From NCBI GenBank assembly GCA_963575745.1, contig CAUYUJ010019591.1, positions 1 through 64,000 on the forward strand: a DNA stretch of 64,000 bases. The letters are read 5' to 3'. Positions within the stretch are counted from its first letter, which is position 1. Every line of letters begins with the position of its first letter. Below are positions 1 through 9,704 of this stretch, one piece after another. Source of the DNA: Prorocentrum cordatum. Taxonomy: Eukaryota; Sar; Dinophyceae; Prorocentrales; Prorocentraceae. A program made the position numbers and the translations under genes. The notes under the pieces are model-generated. The model saw nothing but the letters and a program-made list of their open reading frames with translations. It was not told where the DNA came from and made no database searches.

Positions 1-9
1 TGATGATGA

Positions 10-69
<60 letters not shown>

Positions 70-155
70 GTGATGGTGATGGTGATGGCGATGGTGATGG
101 TGATGGTGATGGTGATGGTGATGGTGATGGTGATGATGAGGAGTAGGAGGAGGCG
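1..155. repeat. GAT/GGT trinucleotide microsatellite
   Basis: Perfect GAT units followed by GATGGT units run from the window edge to about base 135, then grade into GGA-rich sequence. The open frame across it (poly-Met/Val) is a by-product of the repeat and is not called as a gene. Confidence 0.95.
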
Positions 156-1575
156 TAGGAGGAGGAGGAGGAGGAAGAGGAGGAGAAGAGGTGAGGAGGA
201 GGAAGGAGGAGAGGCGGAGGCGGAGAGGCGAGATGGGGAGATGGGGGTGGGGGGGGTGAGGGAGGGGAGGCGGATGAGGAGAGGAGGCAATGAGGAGGAG
301 GAGGAAGGGAATGAAACAGATGAGGAGTTGGAAGAGAGGAGGAGGAGGAGGAGGAGCGGAGGAGGAGGGAGGAGGAGGGAGGAAGAATGAAGAGGTCGGA
401 CGAGGAAGCTGAAGAGGAGAAGATGAGGTGGATGAAGGAGGAATCACACGAATGATGCTACTAAGAAGGGAGGAGGGAAACGGATGAAGAGGAGGAGGAG
501 GAGGACGAACATGATGAGGAGGTGGAGGGGAGGAGGGAGGGAAGGAGGAGGGTGAGGAGGAGGGGGATGGAGGAGGAGGAGGAGAGGAGGAGGAGGAGGA
601 GGATGAAGGATGCGGAGGAGGAAGAGGGAAGGAGGAGGAGGAGGGAGAAGGAGGAGAGGGAAGAGGAGGAGGGAGGGGGATTGGGATGGGGATGGGGGAG
701 GGGGAGGGGCGGGAGGAGGAGGAGGAGGGGGAGGAGGAGGAGGAGGAGGAGGAGGAGGAGAACCGCGACGACGAACCGGAATACTACGAATAAGAAGAAT
801 AGACTAATATGCATAACAATAATAGTCATGCTACCACTAATCATATTATTCAGAAGGCTACGAATAGGAATAGCACTACTACTGATGACCATAATACTAA
901 GACGGCGAATACTGATGAGGACGAGGATGGAGGCAGGGAGGAGGGTGGGGGGGAAGAGAGGAGGAGGAGACGGAGGAGGAGGAGGAGGAGGAGGAGGATG
1001 CGGAGGATGATGAGGAGGAGGAGGAGGACGAGAAGAGAAGGAAGAGGAGGAGGAGGAGGAGGAGAGGCGGGGGAGGAGGGGAAGACGAGGAGGCGGAGGA
1101 TGAGGTGGAGCAGGAGGAGGGGGCGGAGGCGGAGGCGGAGAGGCGGAGGATGAGGGAGATGGGGGGGGGGGGAGGATGAGGATGAGGAGGAGGAGGAGGA
1201 GGAGGGGAGGCTAGGAGGAGGAGGAGGAGGAGGAGGAGGAGGAGGAGGGAGGAGGAGAGGGAGGAGGAGGAGGAGGAGGAGGACGGAGGAGGAGGGAGGA
1301 GTGAGGAGGAGGAGGCGAAGGAGCCAGAAGCAGGAGCAGGAGCAAACGGAGGAGGAGGAGGAGGAACGAAGACTGGCGATCAGAAGGTGGAGGAGGATGA
1401 GGAGGAGGAAGAGGAGGAGGAGGAGGAGGGACGAGGAGGAGTAGGAGGAGCAGGAGGAGGATATGGACGAGAGGGGGGAGACGGCGGAGGAGGAGGAGGA
1501 GGAGCAGGAGTCGGAGTCGGAGGATGAGGCGGAGGCGGAGGAGGAGGAGCAAGAGGAGGAAGCGAAGGAAGATGG
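156..1575. repeat. Long purine-rich (GGA/GAG)n tract
   Basis: About 1.4 kb in which nearly every base on the plus strand is G or A, built of GGA, GAG and GGAGGGGA variants. It is interrupted once by mixed sequence at roughly 770-905. Arg/Glu/Gly-rich frames on the plus strand and Pro/Ser/Leu-rich frames on the minus strand simply read the repeat. Homopurine/homopyrimidine DNA of this length can in principle form triplex (H-DNA). Confidence 0.9.
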
Positions 1576-2006
1576 ACAGCAGCAGTATTAATCATAAGAC
1601 GGAGAACACAACGACTAATACTACTAATGCCGATGTTCAAAATAATACTCGTACTGAGTCTCATACTCCCGCGATGAGAAATAGTTGCAGCAGCGATAGT
1701 AAGATGACAACCGCCACTGGTAATGATCTTATTTGTAGTAGTACTCACCCCATGCATATAATCGTTTTACGCACATACTAATGACAACATGGTTAGTATT
1801 CAGACAACGGAACACGCTAGCACTACGATGCAGGGTAACCATAGTAATTATACTACGTAAGCATGCGACATACGATACACACGCGAGTCACATGAATACT
1901 TATAATGCTACCATTACTCGTAGTACGCATACTACTACATATGCTTCTAATACCAATAAGATTGATGCTCGTACTACTGTTATTCTTCTTCTTGTTATTA
2001 TTATTA
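1576..2006. other. Mixed sequence, no gene seen
   Basis: AT-richer, non-repetitive stretch between two microsatellites. It is rich in TACTAAT/ACTACT-like words, so it may be a strongly decayed ACT repeat. No convincing coding signal on either strand. Confidence 0.5.
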
Positions 2007-2014
2007 TAAGTACG

Positions 2015-2089
<75 letters not shown>

Positions 2090-2265
2090 GTTACTGTTAC
2101 TACTACTACTACACTACTACTACTACTACTACTACGACTACTACTGGTAATAATGGAAATATTGTTGCTAATACCTGCTACTCTCACTAAGAACACGGTT
2201 TGAACTATTCATGAGGACACTAGTATTGATCACAACAAGAACACTGATATCACTATTAGTACTCG

Positions 2266-2344
<79 letters not shown>

Positions 2345-2360
2345 GCTACTGCTACTGCTG

Positions 2361-2411
<51 letters not shown>

Positions 2412-2440
2412 ATACTAATACTAATACTAATACTAATACG
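2007..2440. repeat. (ACT)n microsatellite, two blocks
   Basis: ACT units run through 2,007-2,140 and again through 2,265-2,412, followed by an AAT-ACT variant tail to about 2,440. The Thr-, Leu- and Ser-homopolymer ORFs on both strands are by-products. Confidence 0.95.
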
Positions 2441-2635
2441 AATAATAATGATGCGAATAATACTACTAATTATCATCGGACGAGGAGGAGAAGGAGGAGG
2501 AGGAGGAGGAGGAACGAGGAGGAGCATGGGGGAGGGACCCCCGAGAGGCTCCGCGCCGCCCTCGCGCCGCTGTCCTCCCGCCCACTTTGCCCGCTGCGGC
2601 GTGGCGCCGCCCGGACTTTTGGGGGCCGTCAAAGC

Positions 2636-3260
2636 ACGGATGTGCCTCTGACGGGTTGCCTTTCAGAGGCGTGCAGTGGGGACCCATGCCAAGAAACACC
2701 CTGCTTGCCTCCAGGGTGCCCTGGGTTTCTTGGGTTTCGATGTTTTTGCCATGGAAAGCGTGACGCTCCCACACCAGAAATGCATGGACGTCATGGGGTC
2801 TCAGGGTTGGGTTTCTTGTGGAAGGTTTCTTGTGGACTGGCCTCCACTATCAGACTGGAGTATGCCGGAACCCGGGTTTGCCGATGCTTTCTGACGAGCG
2901 CGTCACGGATGTGCCTCTGACGGGTTGCTTTTGGAGGCGTCTCTTGTGCGTCATGGCGCCGACATCGCAGAGCGGATCTCGTTGCGAAAACCATGGGATT
3001 GGCCCGGGTTTGGGATCATTTCGTTATGGATTTCGAGGTGTGTTTCGTGGGGAATTTTTGCTGCCAGGAATGAAGGCCGCAACACATCCAGGTGAAATTC
3101 ACTTAGTTTTTCGCTCGCTGTTTCGGGGTTTGGTAGAAATCAACGCAAAGATCCGCTGCAGCACGTCTGCAAGGTCGATGCTCGGGGAAACGTAAGACTC
3201 GAGCACGCCGGAACTCGTGTTTGCCGACGCTTTTGATGAGCGCGTCATGGAGTTTGACAG
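2636..3260. repeat. Degenerate duplicated modules
   Basis: The words CACGGATGTGCCTCTGACGG and GTTGC occur at about 2,636 and again at about 2,904. A second module, GCCGGAAC..G.GTTTGCCGA.GCTTT..GA.GAGCGCGTCA, occurs at about 2,863 and 3,207. The copies are diverged and interleaved. No gene is recognised here. Confidence 0.7.
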
Positions 3261-3409
3261 TCCAGCTTGGCAACGTGAGCTCGCGTCAAGTTCCAGACTG
3301 GGCTCATCCTTTTCATGCTGGCCCCGTCAGGCCAACCCGATTCCCCCGAACCAGGGTCTTGCGTCTCCCCGATGTTTTGGGCCACCAAGCGGTGCAGCGA
3401 CCATATCGC

Positions 3410-4510
3410 GTGGTGAGTCGGTGGGGGATGCGGGGGGCCGCGCGGTCTTGGGGCTTGGGTGGTCGTTCTCCGAGCATGGCCTCGGGCGACTGGGGCGTCC
3501 AGGGTCCCAAAGCCGTGCGATGACGGACCGTGCGGTGGGGTCCCTGGGGATCTCGAGGTCACCGCACGGGCTGCCACTGTACCGTTTTTTGGGACCCCCA
3601 GCTGTCAGATGGCATTTCTGAGTCGTGCTGGCGGCTCTTCCACTCGGAGGAGGGCGGCCCTCTCTGGCGTCTTTCGTCCTTCTTGTTCGGATGCACCTCC
3701 TGGGAGGTCAATTTCTGATCTTGCCCTGGTCCGAAATCCGGCTCAATCCCGCCCGCTTAATCCTTTTTAGTTCCGCTTAATGCGGCTCAGTCCCGCTCAA
3801 TCCGAGGCCCACTCCGGCGCAACAGCCCCCCAATGGGGCTTACTTTTCTGGAATCCCTCTGGCGAAGACCTCCCAGCACTTGCCCCCTGACCTTGTGGGC
3901 CTCCTGGAGGCTCTTCGTCGCCGCGGTGGCGCCCGCCCCGAGAGGCAGGTCGGGACGGACTCCTGGGAGCGGCCCCGGGGGCCGATTTACGAGCGGATCT
4001 GGGCCGGGCGGGAGGGCCGCCGTCGTCTCGAGTGTCCCTCCTCCGACCCGCAGCGCGGCGCCCGGGGTGGTCAGGCAGTGGCGGAGCGTCCCGGCTCGCC
4101 TGTGGCCCCACCAGGCAATGTTCGGGGGCGAAAAAGAGAGGGGTGATGATTAGGGGGGGGTGGATATCATGGCGGGGGGCATGATATTTCCCCAGATTTC
4201 ATGGTGCCCCTTCTTATTTCATTACGTCCCTGGCCCCCCCGCTGGGCCGCGCACATGCCGCCGGTCATGATTTGCACCCCCCCCTCTTGGACACCCCCCT
4301 CTTGGCCGCTCCCGAAATGTGCTGAGAACCCTGTCTATGGTTTCCACCAACTGTTCTCAGAAAATGTCTGGTGGAGGCTGTCTTGTCTTAGCACATCGGG
4401 TTTATGTTCTAAGGACCGTGTGTTTGCTATTAGAACATTTTTGGGTTCTAAGAACATGTCGTGGTAGGACTCTAGAAATGCCGGGACGGTCGGTCCCTGC
4501 TCAAGGCGAG
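3410..4510. repeat. Dispersed repeat, copy 1 (modules X, Y, Z)
   Basis: Three modules recur downstream. X (3,410-3,600) starts GGTGAGTCGGTGGGG and contains TCGTTCTCCGAG and GGTCACCGCACGG. Y (3,697-3,850) starts CTCCTGGGAGGTCAA and contains CAGCCCCCCAATGG. Z (4,320-4,510) contains TTAGAACATTTTTGGGTTCT and ATGCCGGGACGGTCGGTCCC. Order here is X-Y-Z. No ORF in it looks like a real gene. Confidence 0.75.
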
Positions 4511-5778
4511 TCACGCATTGCGTGGGGTCGAGAGTCAGAGTGCAGGGCTGAACCTCAACGGTGCTTTTTGATGTTGTTTTTGTTTTCATTTTACCTGTAT
4601 TTGATTCCAATCCGCCTTTACCGCAAAACAAAATCGAAAGGAAAACGGCCCACGAACTCGCCAAAACCGTTTAGGTCCACCCCTGAGTCAGAGAGCGCCT
4701 TCCTCTGCAGGACCACCAACAACGGGATGCCAAGGGGTACGTTAATGGGGGTCGTCAAGGGGGCGCAGCAAGGGGGGCGTCAGGGGAGAGCATCAAAGGG
4801 GGAGGTTCAAGAGCGCGGTCGAAGCGCGCAGAGTGGTTGCACCTCTTGACGCCCGTTCCTGGGTGTCTGCAGACCTGACTTTCGGGCCCTACACACTGCA
4901 TGCAGCAGGTTCGCGCCACGTTGATGCGGGAGCGCCTCCAGCTCGAGCCTGCGAGGTGGAACGCCGTTGGAACGCCGCCAGTGGCCCTGAATCGGCCGGC
5001 GCTCAGGGTGGAGACGCCCGCATAGTGTCAGAGACCAACGTTGGCGCCCTCGCGACGTGAACCCGCCGTTGGAGACGCTTCCCAAGCGTCAACATCGGTG
5101 CCAGCCTCCTCGGTGACTTTCACGGTTCCTGGGAACGAGCGCCCCTGAGGCATTTCTGGCAGAACCAGGGTTTCCGACGGAGTTTCCATGGCTGCCCCCT
5201 TTTGCGGTTCCCACGTTCCCCAGCGTCAGCATCGTTTGGCCGATCCCTATATACCTAGCCCCATCCCCATCGCGAGCCCCACCATCTCGCCACCCCAGTT
5301 GGGGAGATGCCCCTCTCAACCCGAAGGCAACCGCCCACGCCCCAATCGAGCGGGGTAAGTCGGCCAGTGGGGCCCAGGCCAGTGGGGACAGGGCTCGGTG
5401 CAAAGCGATGCTCCCAGCGGGCGCCTCGAAGCGCGCGCGCGATAAGGAGGAGGAAGAGGAGGAGGAAGATTCACAACCCGCGCCACGGCGGGCGCGCAAC
5501 GCATTTGGATGTGATTCTGAGGCCTCGCTTGCCGCTTGCAGATCGAGGCCCTGACTGCGAGAGAGGAGGGAGCGGCGGCCAGCGGGGGCCTCGCTGCCGT
5601 GCGCGCCGAGGCCCCCGAGGGCAGCGACAAGGCCCGCGCGCGGGCGGGCCGCCCGAAGGCGATGCCCAGGAGGCGCGGCCCCGCCCGCGGGGGGCCTGCG
5701 GCGGCGGGCCGGCAGGCGCGGCGGCCGGCCACCTCGGGGGCTCCCAATCGGGGCGGTGACCACACCGCGCGTTCGGGT
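4511..5778. other. GC-rich sequence, no gene recognised
   Basis: Between the two repeat copies. From about 5,300 to 5,760 it is strongly GC-rich and open in several frames on both strands, as expected of GC-rich DNA. The frames give Arg/Ala/Pro/Gly-rich translations with no recognisable motif. Confidence 0.4.
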
Positions 5779-6420
5779 GCAACTCCTGGGAGGTCAAGTT
5801 CTGATTTTGCCCTGGTCCGAAGGCCGGCTTACTCCCGCCTAATCCCGCCTAGTCCAGCTCAATCCCGCTGAATCCCGTTTCATCCGGCTTAATCCGGCCG
5901 AAGCCCACTCCAGCGTAACAGCCCCCCAATGGAGCTTAATCTGCTTTAATCCTTCCGACAAGGAACCTCCCAGTAGTTGCCTCCTAACGTGTGTCAAGCA
6001 TTGGCGAAGCGTCCGGGCGTGCCTACAGGCCCACCGAACAATGTTCTAAGAACCCTTTGTGGTCTGCACGGAGTGTTCCTAGAACATTTCTGTCTGGGAC
6101 TGTCTTGTTTTAGCTCATCGGGTTAATGCTCTAAGAATGGCGCTTTTGTTCTTAGAACATTTTTGGGTTCTAAGAACATGTCGTGGTAGGCCTATAGGGA
6201 TGCCGGGACGGTCGGTCCCTGCTCAATGGTGAGTCGGTGGGGACTCGGGGTCACCGCACGGTTTTGGGACTCGGGTCGTTCTCCGAGGACGGCCTCGGGC
6301 GACTGGGGGCATCCGAGCTCCCAAAACGGTGCGTGGACAGACCGTGCGGTGAGGTCTTTGGGGATTTCGAGGTCACCGCACGGTCTGTCACCGCACCGCT
6401 TCGGGACTCCAGAGCCACGC
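5779..6420. repeat. Dispersed repeat, copy 2 (modules Y, Z, X)
   Basis: Module Y recurs at 5,779-5,945, Z at 6,050-6,225 and X at 6,230-6,420. The modules are contiguous here but in the order Y-Z-X, a circular permutation of the first copy. That is what two cuts out of one ancestral tandem array would give. Confidence 0.75.
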
Positions 6421-6564
6421 GCGACGGTGGCCTTTCGCGGGAGGGACCTTTGGTTCACCCAGCGCGTTCCGCTACTCGCAGAGTGCCTACTCTTATGTCG
6501 GGCCTGTCCCCCTACACGAGGAAGATCCCGAAATAGTAAAAAGATAGTCAGGGGACGATTTTTC

Positions 6565-6614
6565 TAGCACTATATATATATATAGATATATACACACCTA
6601 TTTATATACAGACA

Positions 6615-6649
<35 letters not shown>

Positions 6650-6655
6650 GTTTCG
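6565..6655. repeat. AT-rich (TA)n microsatellite
   Basis: Alternating TA/TATG/TACA units. Confidence 0.9.
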
Positions 6656-7888
6656 AGTTTGTTTTTTTGGGGGGATGTTAAGTTTTCGTCGAACATCGGC
6701 TGTGGGGGACATGCCCGACCTAAGCCTACTCGCAGGCGTCCGGAAAAACGCCTGTCTGCCTCGGCGCAATGGATCGTAAATCCCCCGCGGCGGATCCTCT
6801 CTTTTGTGGCCTCGCGCTCATATGTATCGTGCAAATTGTAGGGGAGCTGATCGATCGCTTGATGTCGGTGGACGAAGCGTAAGCGCATTCGTACCGCTGG
6901 GGCATTTGCTCGAACCATCTGCGGGCCCTAAAGTGGCCTAGCCCAACGACCCTGTACACGCAGTGTGGAACGTCGCGCGCATTCCGCTTCCAGAGAGCCA
7001 TGGCTGCAAGCGGAGCGTGCCGCGTTGCGGCGGGACGTGGCCGCAGTGGTTCATAAAATGAAACGATTGCGCGAATGCTCCCAGCTGGTGCACGGACCCG
7101 ATGGACTCGATGAGAATGTTGGAGGTTTTGCCGGAAGCGCTTCGGACATACAAGTTGCAAGGAACTTTTGCGAACTGTGCGAACTCGATGAGAGTGATGG
7201 CGATTTTGTTGCAATGGTAATTTGAGGCGTGAAGCATCGCCACGATTTCAATAGGAGGCCGACAGTGAGTAGTGCACCGCATGCTTTGGTGAGCGGAGAA
7301 AGGAGTGGCGCCGCATGCACACACGCAGCAAATCAGCATCATTTCCACGTGCGCTCGCTTGATCGCAGGCCCCCCTTGTTACTAACAGTAGGTTGGCGTC
7401 ATGTTTATTTCCCCCAGAGTGCCCACTGGGGGTCAGCAAGTGGTAGTTACAACGCAGAGCCACCTTGCCACATAATGAACGGCCGTCTCCCAAGGCTGCG
7501 TCCAGTTGGAAACAATATTAAGTTAGGATGGCTTTGCATTGACTCGCCTTCAGCTGCACCGAATTTCCCGAAGGTGCACAGAGGCGTCTTTCCCAGGAAG
7601 CTTGTCCTAGCCGCGAGTGCAGAGCGAGAGCTGGTCTTAGAACAGGCAGACCAACAGACACGCATAGCGCACTCTTGCTGCGAAATGGATCTGATGGCGA
7701 ACATCCGCTTGCAGGGCCAAGCCAGCGCAGAAAGGCTTTTGCGCAAGCTGTGGCCAATCCGCTCATGGCGCCGCGAAAGCTGCAGGGAGGGCGGTGCGGG
7801 CGCAGCGTTGCCCCAAGTCATGCGCACGCGTCTGGCAGCAAGTGCTCAAGTAGCATCAGTCGCTCTGCCCACCATCGCCAGATCCGCC
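6656..7888. other. Unassigned region upstream of the methyltransferase
   Basis: Several medium ORFs exist on both strands (for example plus 6,965-7,225 and minus 6,938-7,348), but they overlap each other and show no recognisable motif. I see no gene I can support. Confidence 0.4.
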
Positions 7889-9016
7889 ATGACACGCAAG
7901 CGCAAATTTGATGCGGCTCTGGGTAGCGCGTCAGCAAAACAGCTTACCGCCGTTTCTCTCTTCTGCGGGGCTGGTGGTATGGACGCTGGCTTCAACCGCG
8001 CTGCGTTCAGAACCATTTGGGCCGCAGATAAGAACTCCGCCGCATGCGCTACCTACAACCGTTACGCCCAGCGAGACATCGCATTACGGAGGGACTTGGC
8101 GAAACAAGATTTCAAGGAGCTTCGGCAGCAGCTCGCTTGCACTCCCGACTGCGTATTTGGAGGCCCGCCTTGTCAAGGTTTTCTCAAGCAGGGAAGATGA
8201 GTCAGACCGACGCAAGGAACGATCTCATAAACGTTTCCCTGGGCGTTGTCGAGAAGTTGCGCCCACGTTGTTTTGTGATGGAGAACGTGAAAAACCTCAA
8301 CAACCGACGTCAATTCCGCTGGCTTCTCGATGCCCTTGTACAGCGCGCAGAGAAGCTGGGGGATTCATGCGCGACAGAAGTCGTAAATTGCAACGACTTC
8401 GATGTCCCGCAGGTGAGGGGGCGGCTCATCTTCGTCGGTTTCTTGCCCAGCGGGAGGTTACGCCACCCAAGCAAGTACTTATTCCGGATGTTGCGCCGAT
8501 ATCCCAAGCGTGCTCAGGCAAGTGGCGAGGTGCTCAGGACCCTGGGGCGAGTCGGTTTCGAAACGAACCCGCTGGGCAGCACGGCCGAGATCGTCGTGAC
8601 AGAATCCTGCGCTGCGCCAGAGCCCATATGCGGGCATGCTCTTCAACGGGAAGGGTCGCCCCATCGATCCAAGTCGGCCGAGTCCAACGTTGATTGCTTC
8701 CATGTGTGGTAACCAAACGCCCATCATCGACGAAAAGCAGTTCTTCGATGGAGCAGAAGGCTGGGTCGCCGGGCCCCGTTGAGATTTCAAGGAGCAGCAG
8801 GACAAAGGTCACAAGAAAGAGCGCCCGAGCGTGCCAGGATACCTGCGCAGACTTACGATTGCGGCCCGCCTGCACACCTTCCCACCAAAGTAACCCTTTG
8901 GCAAAGCAGCTTACAAGCAGATCGGAAATGCCGTGCCTTGTAATTTCGCCTGCGCGTTGGCGCGCGCCGTCAAAGAGGCCTTCAGGACAGATGGATTGGC
9001 CAGCCCGCCGCCCTAG
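7889..9016 (+). pseudogene. C5 cytosine DNA methyltransferase, bacterial Dcm-like, broken
   Basis: The enzyme family transfers a methyl group from S-adenosylmethionine to C5 of cytosine in DNA. Starting at the ATG at 7,889, the motifs appear in order: motif I FCGAGGMDAGF, motif IV GPPCQGF (catalytic Cys), motif VI MENV, motif VIII QVRGRLIF, the PYAGMLFNG and RPSPT region, and motif X YKQIGNAVP near 8,903-8,940. All family landmarks are therefore present in about 375 codons, a normal length for a prokaryotic C5 enzyme. The frame changes by one base at 8,179-8,184, directly behind the catalytic PPCQGF, and again near 8,612-8,620. Frame 2 also contains TGA at 8,780-8,782 and TAA at 8,891-8,893. 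The match is to the bacterial type rather than to plant or animal DNMT1/DNMT3. Retroelement-borne methyltransferases are known in dinoflagellates, but no retroelement ORF adjoins this one. I infer a decayed gene; sequence error could explain individual lesions but hardly all four. Confidence 0.85.
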
Positions 9017-9704
9017 ATCTGAGATTGCTGCTCCTGTTGGAAAGACACGTCAGAAAAGCGCTTGGGCTTCGCACGCATGGTGCGCAATGCTTGCGAATAT
9101 CGGCGCGATCATGTAGCCATGCATGGCGAACTCAAGCGCGCCGCTACCTTCTTGTTTTGTCAACCTGAGATGTGTCCATTTGCATTGCGCGCGTTATGCC
9201 GTAGACAGCATGCACACGTATTCGCAAGGACGTGAACCTGTGCTAGGGAGGGATTGATGTTCGACGCCCGCCGATTAGACCGATCTTGTGACACCGCCCT
9301 GGTCTAGTGAGGGATTGTAGGTTGTGGCTAGATTATGCAGACGATGTGGTCTAGCAGCGCTTTGTTGAAACGAGGAGCAGCAACGGTAAAAGCAGAACCA
9401 GGTTGCGCCCAAATGGACGTGACCGCAGCGCGCAGTGGCGCTCCATTCAGACCGATCCTAAAGCAATGTCTGAACGCGCGACGGTGAAACTTCGACAAAC
9501 TGGAATCACCGTTAGCCTGCTGACGGGGCCAGCCTTGCGCTGTTTAGAAGGCGCACAATCACCCCAGCCCATCGCTTGTGCCCACCCCCCCAAAGCAAAC
9601 AGAAATGCAGGCGATATAGTCAGGCGCTTTTTCCACCGCTCTTTGCAATCATTTATGCGCGAAGAATTCTTGCTTAAACTCGGCCTGCGCCCCTCAAGGA
9701 GAGC
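9017..9704. other. No gene seen
   Basis: Unique sequence between the methyltransferase relic and the minisatellite. The ORF at 9,403 runs into the repeat and has no recognisable motif. Confidence 0.4.

Noticed and set aside
8179-8184. Programmed -1 frameshift in the methyltransferase at the TTTT run
   Set aside because: There is no canonical slippery heptamer or downstream stem, and three further lesions follow, so decay or error is simpler.
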